From assembly GCA_963978545.1 (NCBI GenBank), contig OZ021727.1:14077243-14141242 (forward strand): 64,000 nt of DNA, given 5' to 3'. The notes beneath the pieces are model-generated. The model saw nothing but the letters and a program-made list of their open reading frames with translations, was not told the DNA's origin and ran no database searches. This DNA is from Linyphia triangularis. Lineage: Eukaryota > Arthropoda > Arachnida > Araneae > Linyphiidae. This document shows, piece after piece, positions 34,101 to 49,100 of this stretch; position 1 is the stretch's first letter; every line of letters begins with the position of its first letter. Both the position numbers and the translations under genes were made by a program.

Positions 34101-37100
34101 TTTGTAAAGGTGACAAGGGGGACCGTGCAGTAAATCTTAACTATTGTATTTTATATTTTGAACTTATTATTAATAATTTTTTTTTTTTTATTTATATGCT
34201 AAATTAGAAATGATAGCTGTTTTGAGAAAAATGAAAAACCCATTCTTAAAATATTAGATATTTTGATGGAACAATTCCCAATCATTGCTTGAATTCGATT
34301 GTTCAGCTGCTCAAAAACTCTTATATTCTGCTATAAATTGGCCTAAAACTCCTAAAAAAAAGCTTTATACTGCAATTTTGATTTTTAAATTTTCGTTGTT
34401 ACAAACATAGCTTTTTATTCCTCTAAAAATTTTACTTATAATACATATCCTTACACATGTAGTGATATACTAAAATTTCACTGTTATCGATGATACTTCT
34501 AATTCTAAATTAAAATTAATTCAATTTTTGAATAACATTTTTATTACCTTTTTACTTGACAAAAAGGAATATTTTTATTTACATATTGTTTATGGCACAA
34601 AGCTGAACAGTTGCCATGTACTTTATTTTTTGCTTATTAGCTCTATTTTAATTTTTGTCTTCATATTTCAATTTCTTTTAAATTTTAATTTGAGCATTTG
34701 AAAACAGTCCATGTAGGGACCAGACAAATAATTTTCTTCTATAGTTCCCAATTTGGAAAAAGACTGCTATTGAAGGTAACATCTTTGATGATATTGATTT
34801 TTTTTTCCTGCAATTGTTTGAAACATCGATATTTTTTTTAAATTTTATATAAGAGCCAGTAATCTCAATAACAATTGGCAGTTAAATGATTTTTTCTTGA
34901 TGTTTAGTTTTTAAATTTGTGTGCAACATTTATGAAAATATACAAGTATATTTGTATGAATTATTTTGATTTCTAATTCGGTGTAGAACTAATAATTCTC
35001 AATTTTCTTCTCATTCAAGAATATAATTTACATGTGCTTTTCAAATCTTCAAAATAAAATTAACTTGGGTGTTCAATATAATATTATTTTTTATTACTAT
35101 TATTCTGTTATAAGGGTTCATCTTATCATCTTAAATATTATCCTCAAAGAAATCAATATAAAAAAAAAGAATCACCAATGCGTGCCCTATTAAAAATTAA
35201 CAAGATTTAATTTTACATAAAGTCATCTTCTTGTGGTGATGAGGTAATGATAACAATGGTATAAAACAGTTGAAAATACAGTGAAACCCTGTTAACGCGA
35301 AATTGCTTAAGATGAAATCCCATTTAATGCAAAGTAAAATCAGCTCTCTGTACTTAAAACTTAATGTTAATTTTTGGTTTAACACGAAATTCAGTTAACA
35401 CTTACAATTTCGGCAGCTCCATCGCCTTCGCATTAATGGGATTTGACTGTAGTATTTTGAGGATTAAATGGCCAATTTGAGAATATCTGGAGCTCTATTG
35501 AGCAATAATACCATTCTCTTTCACAATTATTTTATTTCTTGTACATTGATTATTGTGTTAACCTATGAGGTTTTATTCTAGGTCTGCATGGACAACAGTA
35601 TCCTGTCCTAGCTATGTTAGCATTCTGGCATACCAGTTACTTCTGGACTTAGGCTGTGATGTTAGTAAAATTATTGCTAATTTTGAATAAAAATGTGTTA
35701 TATGCAATTTTACTAATTAAAATGTAATTTATACATTAATTATACTCGAGGGTTGCATGTTTTAAAATTAGATATAGAATGTATATTAGTATTTGTTAAA
35801 ATATGCAATAAACTACACAATTTATTTTATTTACAATTATTGCTTTAATCAAGATTTTCGGTTATCAGAGTTAGTCTTGGTCCACATTAACTCAAATAAT
35901 CGGGACTCTACTGTAGTATGTTCGTTAATACATAGATTGTTGGAGAATAAAAAAAGTTCTTTTCATTCTTAATTTTTATGTATTAATTTTGTGTATATTT
36001 TCTACTTTAGAATGTTGCAGGCATACGAGGGGAAGCAGACTTTAACGTGTTACTAGAAACTTACCTTAGAACTTCACAGACCAATCTCACAGTAAGAAAC
36101 TACATTTAATGTGTTTAATAATATATACTATGAAAATTATCATAATTATTGCAGTCGTACCTGTTTATCTTGAATCTCATGGGAAAGGAAAAAATTCGAG
36201 GTAAAGCACTTATGAATTGTAGATGTTTTCAAGTAGAGTTTTTAAATTAAGTAAATTAAAAAACGTTTTAATTGTTTAAAAATTTGTATTGAGTATAAAA
36301 TAAGCACTGTAGTACCGGTAAGATCATAGATTAATTTATGTTTTCCTGTAACAAATTATTATCATTCATTCATACTTTTAGTAGAAAAAGTAGTATTTCA
36401 ATGACTTTTGGTGTCTAATTTTCTATAATTTTTTGAAAATTAATAGTAGCTGTAAATCCTATGTGAACAAGATTTTCCTAGGATTTTTAAAAAAGTTGTC
36501 AAGAGTTCAACTGCTTTCTCTGCTTTATTTATTGTCACTGTTAGAGCATTGGTATGCTCTTTAGCTTCATCTTTCGAAACACCACTCCCATTATTCGGGA
36601 TCTCTGCATTTGTGAGGATTCTGCGTGTTGATAGGGAATCTACCTCTTTAAAAATGTCTTCAAAAGGAATGTTTACATTTAATCCAGATTTTATAGTATT
36701 CCATTCTTGAGAATTTATTTCAGACACTTCACTTGCTACATCAACAGTTTCTTCCGTTTCTTTTTCAATGTTTTCACTCTTTTCTTATTTGATCTCTCCC
36801 TTCTCTTCACATCCATTCTTGAATACAGCTTTTTTTAAGCAATTTTCACAGTTTTTTGTGTCACATTACTCCATGTGAAGTCGTTGTTGAATCCAGCATG
36901 TTGATCTTTATCAAGGACATCTACAAGCTTGCTTATCAAATCATCATACCAAATTGCCATATCAAATCACTAAATGTCTTCAAAATTGAGTTGCATAGTG
37001 TTTAAGAAGATCCTCACAGTCGTAAAATAGCCACAATCTAGGAAGTCAATTAAATGACTTTTTCTTTCCAGAATTCTGACTTAAGTGTGGAAGCTGAACT

Positions 37101-40100
37101 CTGGTAGTAATGCCCTGCTGATTAATTAATCCCTCATTCATTGTCCAAACCAAAACAGTGAACATTACCTATCTGATAATGATTCTGCCTTCTTGTTTTG
37201 CATGAAATTCAGCTTTTTTACTTGAAATGTCTGTTATAAATTAGTTTAAATTTCATTAGTTAAAATGAACTTTTTCATAAAAGAATATTTAATTAAATAA
37301 TTCATTTCTAATGAAAAGTTTTTTTTCCCTTGAGGATTCAATTGTTCAGTTTCATGTTTAGTATTTTTTTTTATTATAATTTTGTTGTAAATCATGTTGT
37401 TTGATTTTTAAATTTGAGTGTATGAAAATATTTTTTGTTTTTAGGAATTATCATCAATTCACTCTCACCTGTTAAAAATAAAAGATGGGCAGCCTGGCTT
37501 TAAGGGATCAGACATTGAGATATCCAGACAAAGTATTTCATGCCTTCGAAGTGCCTTTGCAGAAAACCCGATCATTGTTTCCAGACTCCTTAGCATGTTG
37601 TGTATTCCAAAGGATGTTTACTTGGAAAGTACCCTAAATGCTGTAATATGTGATATTCATTTTCAAAACCTTTTGAACAATCTACGATCAATTAAAGCAG
37701 CTTCGACAAAACCTCGAAACTCAAAAAATGTGAAAGAAAGTATTTCAAAAGTATATTTCCTTCTCAACATACTGCCTGAGTGTGTATTGAACAAAAGCAG
37801 AAAGTTGCCTCTTGACGAAGTGCTGTTGCTTATCACCCAACTCTGTGAATTGAAAATTTTGGATTGGTCAAAAGTCTACCAATCATATTTATTTCGCTCT
37901 TCACCTGCTCTTTTTCAATATTTTTGTGATTTCCAAGAGCAATCTTTTGATGACAGCATTAATTCAAAAACTGATTGTTCTAAAAAATTCTTGAAATGTT
38001 ATACATCTGGCAGAGTTTTTTCTCATCAAGGTGCTCTCTTGAAAAGCGTAGGATCTTCATCACACTTTTTACAAGACATATTAGTGAGTTTTCTAAATTA
38101 TTTTTAAATATTAATCCATTATTATATGTAAAATATCTTTTGTCGAATCCTGCTTCTTCTCTATTACTATATTGATGGTTCTAATTTACTTATAAGGGAA
38201 GTGATATTAAACTAATTATTAATACTTCTGACAGCAATATTAAAATGATAATGTATCATCAAAATAATTTGTATTCAAATACTCAGCAATCCTTCTCTAT
38301 TAACGCCAAATGACCTATCTGAACTTAACATTTATATACGGTTTTTTTATGTACATTTTATTTACAGTTACAGTATTTATCTTTATACTGGCAAAATCTT
38401 GATTTTAAAATCTTGTAAAATGAGTTTGAGTCTACAACTTGCAGCAAAAATTATTACCGCTTTTTGCATTTTAGCAGAATAACAATGTCGGAACTGATAA
38501 CTTTAAGATTTTTTTACAAGCTAATTTATTCTGTAATTGTTTACATATCATCACAAACTTGTAAAAATCATAAAGTTAAGGTTTTTTTTTGTATTAATTG
38601 GTATGCTAGTTCCAAGTGATATTTTTGGTACATAATAACTTTTCACATTAGTAAGTCATATCCCATTAACGTGAAATTGAAAAAAAAAAAAAAAAAAAAA
38701 AAACAGAAATTGCTGTCAATTATAGAATCACCAACAGCACTCTATCTACGATTTGGCAAGAAAGAAGATGTTGACTATTGATGCTGAGTGGCAAAAAATG
38801 AAGACGTTGAAGTTGCACTTTTGGTTTAATAGAACCATGCAACATATTCTAATGCAGCTAGATAATGTCTCATGTGATGTTCTCTAAATAATTTAGTAGA
38901 AGTATATACATTTTTTAAAAAAGGGTTTATTTAAAACTCAAAGCAAAAATCAATGACAGATTTCTTAAAAAAATAAGTTACAGATAAATACGTTATCTTT
39001 TTTCCCCTTTGTATGTATATCTTGTTAAGCTATTGTACTAAATATAACCCTTGTGTTAAACAACAGTGTTAAATATAATTATAGCTAGTAGTTTAAATCT
39101 GCGTTAATTAGATCAAAAAGTTTTTAGACGGTTAACACAAAATTCGATTAAGGCACAATATTTTGGCAGTCTCATCAATTTCACATTAATGGGGTTGGAC
39201 TGTAATAATTAAATTTTTTTTTTAATTGGAATTACAATATATTTTCTATGACTAATATGAACTAGATTTCCTTTCCAAGTTTAATAAATAACCTTTTCTG
39301 TTTATTTGTAGGATTTCTGCATCAAACATGTTCTTGATGGGAACTGGCCGATCATTAAAGATATTTTAAAGGGTCCTTTACTCTCACGCCTGCAACCTTT
39401 ACTTCTAATTTTATCATGGAATAGTTGCCAGGATGATATTTCAGCCATTAATATCATTCAAGCTGTCAAAAGTTGGGATGAGGTAAAGTTTAAGTTACTT
39501 GGCTCTATTTCTTATTGCCATTTATGTTTTGAATGTACTGCTTCCTCTATTAATAAATTCAACAGTTTTATTTTGCAATGTATACTAGCACAAGCAAAAT
39601 TGTAATAGGAAGTCAATCCATTCATAAAATAAACCTTTAATTGATCAATATATAGTGTCATCACAATATTTGTAAATAAGATATTGCATAAAAAAGAATC
39701 CATACTTTTATGCTGTAACTCTTGGAATACATACACTTTCATGTTTTATATTGTAAAAGCTTGTATCAAGTATACATAGTAAACACTCTGCTTGTAAATT
39801 TTTAATTACAAATATTTAGTAAGGAGTTAAGGATGCAGATGGAGACAGAAAACAAATTTTCATTTTAGCAATTGCTTCAGATAAATAAAATATTTCAATT
39901 TAATTTAATGTGTTGTTGGTTCAGTTGCAAAAATTTAGGCAATATTCAACTATTTTTAAGTATCTATAACTTATTAATTTGAGTGCAACATCTTAAATAG
40001 TTTTATATAAAATTTTAATCCTTTGTTACTGATTTATTAATCCTTTTTTTAATTAGAAATAAAGTTCAAAGATTTTATATATTTTCAATTTACTTGGTTA

Positions 40101-43100
40101 TCAGTTCCTTCAAGCTTATTCCAAGTATTAATTTAAAGAAATAGAATATGAATATATTACTGGCAACTGCGAGGATTCAATGATTTTTTTTTTGGTGTCC
40201 ACGGATGTGACCTATTGCTCTGGTTACAGGCATAAAAGTTGTAATAAAATTAACATTAACTCAACTTATAAGTATTAGAAATTTGTTTTAAAACACCTTC
40301 TTAACATAAAAATGCAGCCTAAATAATTTTGAGTTCGCTTAATTTACAAAATAGTATCCTGAAAAAAGTCAAGATAGTAAGTGGTAACATTGGCGTTTCA
40401 CTGTTGTGACATTTCCTTGTTTGGGAATAAAATTTAAGTAATAATGAAAATATTTTATTGCAATTTGAAACCGCAATTTATTACATCTGTCATACTAAAG
40501 TTGTTTATACCTACTATTAAGTATTTTTTATTAGTATAGTTTTTGTAACCAGTTATACAAATTCCTGATTTTCTGTAGAATTACTAATTTATAACACTGT
40601 GGGAAATAGTTTTCTTTTGTGCAAAGTGTCATTTATCAATTAAAATAAAAATACTGAATTGTAATTATTTCTTACTCAAACATTTATCTTCTTTAATTAG
40701 ATACTTATGATATTCCACAGAAAAATTAAACAGCTCTCCTAAACCATATTATAAGTTGCTTTTTATTGACTTGTTTATGAAATTTGTTATTTTGTGTTAT
40801 TTATTCCTTCCCCTCCCCCCTGTTTTTATTGTAGCTTGCTACAGATAGTACTCTTGATGAAGCTTATACTTTTTTCAAGTTAAATACAGCACTACTGGAT
40901 TTATGTATGGGATTTTATCGGTAAGTTCTTTTATACACTTCCATAAGTAAAATTTGTTAATATTCTGGGCTTTCCCTAATTGCTTTCTTTTGAGTTTCAG
41001 AGACCTTTATCCCGATGCAACCCTTAATAAAATTAATGCCAAATCCAGAAACATTTTCTCATCTCTTCAAACAGATTCACCATTACGAGTTATCCACACA
41101 GCTTTTGGCTTAAGAAATTTGCCACCTGCCAAAGTAGAGGAATTGCTCATTGTTGCTCAAGGTAATGTAATTAATTTATATTTGTATGGTTTTTCCTATA
41201 GATATTAATATTGAAGTGCATATAGACTTATCAAATCTAAATTTATACTGTACTCATCATTTAAGTTAACTTAATATTCCTCACATTGAATATAACACAA
41301 CTTTTCTTTTATGAATCTATCCACTTGTGTCTTTTTATGGAATTGTTGTAAATTGGTTGTGGTCATGTCAGTTATTCATATTTTTTTATACTCGAAACAA
41401 ATATATTTGAAATATTTTTTGCCACCTGCCTTACAAATAATCTTTTTGGTATTTTCTTCTCTAGTTTCAATTATACCTGCTCATAGTATAGTGTTTTGTG
41501 AACTTTATAGTGTTTTATGGATTTCTTTTTCTTGTTTATAAATGGTTATGGTACTAGTTAATTAATTGTATGGGTTATTAAATCGAGTTACTTCTTGTAT
41601 GTAGGGACAAGTATTGGCTCAATGATCATGGCTACATACACTTGCTCAAAGTATATTCATAGTTACGTTAACAAGTTAAAACTAAATTTACTAAAATTAA
41701 TACTTATATACTTAACTGATTAAACTGTACAACATTTGATTGATTGTTATTGAATGAAACTTTATTTCATCAATTATACTTATTTCATGGCATGTTTTCT
41801 CTTATAGGTGAAAAACACTTATTTATAATTACAATAACAAATTAAAACTAAATTGAATTAAATTTATATGCATGCTTAAACTTATTAAACTTTACAACAT
41901 TTGATAGATTACTATTGCATAAAACTTTATTACATCAATTATACTTATTTTGCGATATGTTTTCTCATATAGGTGAAAAACAGTTCCCCCTTGATTGCAG
42001 TCTTCATCTCACTGCCAAAGCTGTTTACTCTGGATATTTAGCCATTACCTTAATAATGGACGCTATACACATCAGCTGTGAATACAAGGACCTACTCCTT
42101 GCAAAAAAGCTCAGCATATCTGAAATACTTTGCGCTGATCCTTTGATTCCAAATAAACCAAATAATAATGAACCTGAAACTAGCCAAGAATATGAAACCA
42201 GTAAGGAATCCTTATCGGATTGCATTGATAGCCAAGGCCCACAAGAAGCTTATAACAAATTCATTCTCCACAAGATACAACAAGCCAAAGCTGAGGTCAA
42301 ATCCATCTTGCCGTTTGCTTTCCGTATCGAAGTCATGGAAAACATATTCTCTTTGCTCTTCTCGATGTCGAATGTTTTGTTAGATTCCCTCGAGCCCGGA
42401 TCGGATTCAGACCAGGGCCACGAAGGCGAAATTTCTGTTTCCTCGGCAAAGGGCGAGCAAGTGTCATCGATAAACGAGACGACTCAGTCGTCGGAGAACG
42501 AGAAGGTTTACACTGGTCGATTCGTAATCAGTACAGTGAAGTTGAAGGATTGTACTGGTTCTGGCTATTCTAGACAGCTGAGTTCGAGGAGTACAGAGAG
42601 CAATAGTTCTTCAGGGCTGCAAGTTAATACTTTTCTGTGCAATGAGCTTATAACGAGGGACCTCTTGTCATTGTTGTATGACTTGGTTATTGATGTGAAA
42701 TCGGATGTGTATAAAGCTGCAGGGCAGTCGGATAATGTGAAGAATAAGGTGAGCTTGTATTTCATTGTAGCATTTGTTAATTTTACTTTTACTTGTGTTA
42801 TACTTTTGAAAGACTGGTTTTAATTAGAAGTTATAAATCATTTATGGGAATTTTTGGGAAAAATAGAAATACTGCCTGATCACTTGGCACAATCAGGTCA
42901 AAGTCCTACTAAGTTTGTAGAAAAAAATGTGTATGGTTGACAATGACTGTATTTTCTTTCTACTTTTTTTACTTCAGAATTCAAAAAATCATAATCATAG
43001 TTTCACCATTTGACCTCGTTGAATTTTTAATGGCTTAATTTTTATCTAACAATAAAAATATCACAATCATTTCAATTAGATTAAAAAGTCGTCACCTAAA

Positions 43101-46100
43101 CCATGTGGAAGCAATTGAATATGTTTAGGAATAAAACAGTTTTTCCATATTTATTATGCACCTCAGTAACTGAAGAGAGACACAAAGGTGGTTTTGAAGA
43201 TTGAATATGGAATTTATTTGAAACTGCAAGATAAAAATAAACTATTTCTACTTCTACACTGAGGGGGGGGGGGGGATGAATGACTATTGGTAAAAGACAT
43301 CAGGTCATCCTTCAGGTTCATATTTCTGAAGAATGACCCATGTGTTAATTTGAAATTGTACAATATACTTTTTAAGTATAATTTTTTTTTTTTAAATCAT
43401 GTTTTCAAAACAAATTTTGATGATACCACTTGCATAGCAATAATAATCTTTAAAAGAATATACAAATAGAAGAACATCAATTTTTTGTTTAAAATTATCT
43501 TTAATTTTTAATAGAAAAGCAATGAGGCTATAAAACATTTGTAAAAGTTAGACACAAGAAAAATATTGTTGCGTTGTACGGGTTCGAAAGATTTGACGCC
43601 AAAGCAGATCAAAACTTGCAGAAATTTATTCCAAAATAACTCTTCACAGTTCTCTTACAGCTCCAGAACTTCTCGTTCTAGTAGACACAATACAGCTCTT
43701 TTCACCTCAATAGAGCACAAAACAGCAGTTAAAAACTTGACAAACAACTGCTAAATTGTCGCAAAAGACAATGCAATACAGTTCGCTTTAGAATGCTCGG
43801 TATCTCCAGTCAACTAATTCAGTGACTCAAAATCCAAGAACTAACTCAAGTCAGGAGTACAGCTCTCACAATGAACGTTAAGAGACAACTAACTCAGTGA
43901 TTCAAAATCAACTAACTAACCCTACTCACAGCCGTCCTTATATAGGAGTGGGGGAACTTTCGTGAATATTCCAGAGATAGACATTTGGAGAACTTTCCAG
44001 ATTGGAGTTGAAAAGTCCTTATACATGTACGTGGGATACATGTACCCATACATGTACCGAAAATATTGACAAAAATTAGTCGCCAAAATCGTCGCCAACT
44101 TGGCTCTATATCGCCAATTTGGCGAGATTCCCATTACCATAATGTTAAATGCCCTGCCCCTTGAAACTCGCTTCCCAGAGTTACCTCTGTAAAACCCGTT
44201 ATCAAGCGATAACACCCCTATTGCCTGGAAACCAACTAAAACGAACTATTGCACTGCCTTATGCATAATGTACATAAATCTTCTTATTTACAAAATTAAC
44301 ACTACGAAATATTTACAAATATACAAAATTCGTAACAATATGAAAATGTATTGGTTTTGAGCCCCTAATAGCTCATAATTGATCTGTATTTGAAAATTGT
44401 TCTAAACCATTATTATTTTTTCTCTTTGCTGATAAAAGTTATATTGTTTCCTCGATACTGATCCATATTTGTATTTATGTTTTTATTATGATAATTTTGG
44501 TTGTTATATTCTTATTAAGTTAATAAAATCTGATTATATTATTTGCACCTTAATCACAGATAATTCCTATTACAGATCAACTTTGAGCTGGAAGGAGCTT
44601 ATACTACTGCTGGGGCAAAACTGCCAACTGAAAGTATTGAATTGTCCGAACGTATATCACAACTTTTGCACTATGTCAACGAGGCCAAATGGCGATATGA
44701 GGTTGTCAAATCTGGTATGTTCCAAGGTTCTTTTGGTATATCACCTTTACAGCAAAAGAAGCCATATTTGTTCCAAGCTCAGTGGAGTGCATCTTCTTCA
44801 GGTTTGTCATCTTCAGTTTCTTAGTTGTGTTTTCAGATAATGTAATTTTTTTATAGCTGATGATAATGTAAATTTTAATTCTAATGTATTACTATTTATA
44901 TGATTCCACTTTGAGCAATAACATTTAGTTTTAACAAACATAAACAAATATCAACTAGTATATGTATATTCAATCATTTGCAATATTTTTTACTAAATAA
45001 AAATAGTTTTAAGAATTTAATTTATTGCTTGGTAATTACTTAATAAATCTTGTTTGGTAGGTTACTATAGGAAAATATATGCTATGCTTAAATGTGTTAA
45101 TAGATAACAATTTAAATTTTGCTACTGTGACAATGACAATTTGACAAAAGTAAAATTTTAAAATATATCCTTTATACAATTCAGGGCTCAATTATTCTGT
45201 TGAGTATCTGACAAGGAACTTAACTAAAAAATTAATTATTTTATTCACAATAATTAAATTTAAATTGTTAGAATAAAGCTAAATAAAAATAATTGTAACG
45301 TAACTGACGAATTTATCCTATTAATTCTAAATCATGAACAAAAGTAAAAATATCATTATGACTACCACTCAATAAAGAATTTATGTGTATTTATAAGCTT
45401 GGTTTGATTACCAGAATATTTATTTAAGAAAAGTTAGCATTGTATCCTTTTTTTACTGTACTGCAAGCTAGCAAATTAAGTTAAATTTATTTACTTTATA
45501 AAATATAACAAAAGTGAACCAAGTTGCAAATGAATATTTTGTCACTGATGACGTAGATTTGACTCATTTTTAAAAGATACAAGTTTGCAAAGCCAGAGCT
45601 TTGAAATTGTCTGTATGCTTCCTCATTAAAAATTAAAGAGTGGTGTTAGCAAATAAAAAAATAATGCTAAATATTTGGCAATCGGATCTAGTTCAACTCA
45701 TTCAAAGTTAATTTTTGAATAGTTTTGATTATTTTTACTCCAGCAGACCAGTACATTAATAAATCCACAACTAGCATCTCTCTACGTTTTATAAAAAAAT
45801 TCATGATGATTTTCAATGGGGTACCTAAATTTGTAGTCGCCTCTCAGACTATTGTTATATCTCTACTTTATTAACACTCTTTCTCCTTACAGATGGTACA
45901 GATAAAGATAGCAAGAAGCGTCGAAAGAAAAAGAGACATAAAAGAAACTTCCCAAACAGCAGAAAGGAGTCTTTTGCAGAATCGAGCATTATTCAATGCA
46001 TGTTATCTTCTCCTGAGGCACTTTTACGGTATTCTTTATGGAGTAGAAACTTGAAGCAAGCTGGACAAGTCATACAGGTGCATTTTATTAATTTTTTTTA

Positions 46101-49100
46101 TGTGTATTTGCTTTCATTTATTTATGAGCCTTTATTGAGTCATTTTAGATTATTACACTACAGTCAAACCTCCTCAAGACGAACTCCAAGGGACCTTTAA
46201 AATTAATTCGTTTTATCCGTAGTTCGATTTATTCGAAAAATTATAAAATATTTTTTTAAAAACTAAAAGATTTTCTCACGATTTTCTGAAACACAATTTT
46301 AGTCCCTAATGCATATTTAAGTAAAAGTAATAAATTTTGAATTTTTCAAAGAAAAATGCAATATCTATATCACTAATACAAAAAGTTTCAAAAGTAAAGA
46401 TTTAAAAGTTAGAATGCTAGAATGTTTATTAATTGATTACAAGAGAAATTCTTTTTTAAAATATCGTATGGGGTAATTAGATGATGTGAAACATATGGCA
46501 TATCCATCGTCCTGGTACCCCCATCAACACTTCACCTCAGGGGGATTCTTCATCTTTGAGCTGTCCTAGAGGTAAAATAAGTTGAGTGGAAACATACGCC
46601 CCTTAATGAAGCCATTTAATCACTCTAGGAACGTATGCGTGAACTTGATAATAGGTTTGGATTTGGTTAGTTGGAGAGGGAGGAGCAGCACATATCAACT
46701 GGTTTAAACTAGTTGGTGAGAGTAGAAAATTATCGCAAACGGGCAAAACAGCCAAATACCTAGAGGCGAACTAGTATACTGGGTCTTTGTTTGAAGACGT
46801 TTTGGGAAAACGAAGTTGATAACAAGTGAAAAACAACTTGTTTGTTTTACAGAATGGAAGTTTGAACGTTAGGGACTTCAAATACGAGTTCTACTAATCT
46901 GATAGTTCGTCTTAAACAAAGAAAATGTTATTTGTATATACAGTCGGACAGGGATCGTAAATGTAGTTTGTTTTAACAGTAATTCGTTTTAAGCGTGTTC
47001 GGATTAATGAGGTTCGACTGTACAATTAAACATGGATTACAGTACTGATATTTTTTTGTGTGAAAGTTACTACTACAATGTAAAAGTTGTAAATGCATGA
47101 ATTTGCAATTTTTCTTTGCTAGTTAAATATTATTGTAAATTTTAGTATAGTCTACATAATGTTTTAATACAGTTGTATAAATTACTGCATAGTTAAAATT
47201 AACAGTGTTTTAAATAAAAAATTTCCATGTATTTTACAAAATAAAGTACTATTTTAAAGGATAATTTAAAAGACTTATTAATAGACTTTTTTAATATTTA
47301 ATTTAATAAACTTTTTCTTATTGATCATTCAAAATTTGAAAGTATTGCGTCAAGCACATGGGTTCCTATTGTCACTGCAGCTTTAAAAAACCTTCATAAG
47401 TTGGTTACAACCTATTTTATATAAATCAAAGTGGGTAATTTAATGAAAGAATATAATTAGAAGATCAAGGAATCAGAGTTTTAACAAGCTAAATACTATT
47501 TAAGATATATTTGTCCAATGTAAGAATTACTTGTATGTTTACTTGCAAATGCATGTATATGTTAATAGAAAATGGCATTTGTATGACATTTATATCCGCA
47601 ACAATTTTATTTCCAGCTATTCCACTTGCAAAAGTCCTCCGAAGCAAAAGAAGTTATCCTAATACAGGAACTAAAGAGGATTTCCCAAAAACTTGTTGAA
47701 AGTGAAAGTACTAAAAGGAAGTTCCTTCAAAGGAGATCCATATCAGTCACCGAAGGAAAGTCTTTGTTGTCCAGTATACAGGCCATTGGAGATGCAGCTG
47801 CAACCGGCTTACAGTCGTCTGAGATCTGCCTCGCCATTCACGCAGAGTTAAGCAGTCTAAAAGTACCTGAGCTTGTCGATATCACAGGTGGTGTCAGGCA
47901 TCCGGAACTGATGCTTGGTTCTGAGAATATATCTTCAATATTCTTGGCCGATTTAGGATGTACTTCTGGAGCCTCCCTTGACTTGTCATCAGTATTGCTA
48001 GACATGGCTTCAAGAACTTGGAATACTTCAAGTGAAGTCATCCAAGATTTAGATGCCAAAGTCTTATCTAAGAAGAAGATGCCACTGATCAGAGGGATTT
48101 TCAGAACCCTTGGTATGATGAACTCTTTGTTGAAAGAGTTTCTCCACTTTTTTGGTGAAGATGAACTCCAAGGCAACTTGAAGGGATTATTTTGGCCTTC
48201 GGCCAAAACTTATACTCCCTTCCCGCATGTGTTGTCAAACTTCATTGGAAGTTTGGATTTCCAGATGTTCAAAGAAGAGATTGAAAGCTGGAGGCAAACA
48301 TCAGAATTGTTGGAGGAGTTCATTGTTTTGATGAGGGAGGAAGAAACCAATGCAAGTGGGGCGTCGGAAAAGGATATTATGCAGGAAAATAAACTACATA
48401 TGACTTACAAGAAGCTATCGAGAGTTCTCAGAGAACTCAGGGACTGGTCCTCGGAGACGATTCGTCCTCAGCAAGTGCGGTATGAGAGTTATCTCAGCAA
48501 GTTGCTGATTCACTTGCACCAAGTAACAGCTGCCATCTTAGATTGTAAAAAACAAAGTATTAATACTGGTAAAGTTTTTTTATTTCTTTACTATTATGTA
48601 TTTTATATTATTTTTAACGTACAGTTCATAAAAATATAACTATAACTATTTTTAAATTTTTTTTTCTATATCTAAGTACTCTAGTATTTCTTTAGATATA
48701 TAAATGATTTCTTGATAAGTAAATTGAACAATGAGATTTGATAGAAATCCTAATTATTTAATGCTATTCATGCAAATGCGTTCCAGTTAATGATAAAATA
48801 TTAACTTCTCTATAGGGTAATACATAAAGAAAAATCAATGTGTTATGATGTTAATATTGTTTTCCTTTTTTAATTCATTTAATGCCATACTGAGTCAGGG
48901 TTCATACACCTCGGGGAGAATAGGGAAAATAAATCAGCCTTAAAATCTCAGGGGAAAAAAATCTGCCCTAAAATCTGGGAAAAGTCATTGCTATTCTGGA
49001 AAGAAATCTTACTCTTCTGTGCTATTTGTTTAACCTTAACTTGAGGGGGAAAAAATCTTTTTTCGTGTTAACGGAAGAATTTGTAATCAATGTTCGACAA

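Noticed and set aside
44469..44840. 123-codon frame over ZFYVE26 exon 9
   Set aside because: It is a shadow frame; the phase set by exons 8 and 10 gives the ZFYVE26-like EAKWRYEVV sequence instead.
47838..48206. Long minus-strand frame opposite ZFYVE26 exon 11
   Set aside because: It is antisense to a well-supported exon and has no recognisable protein.
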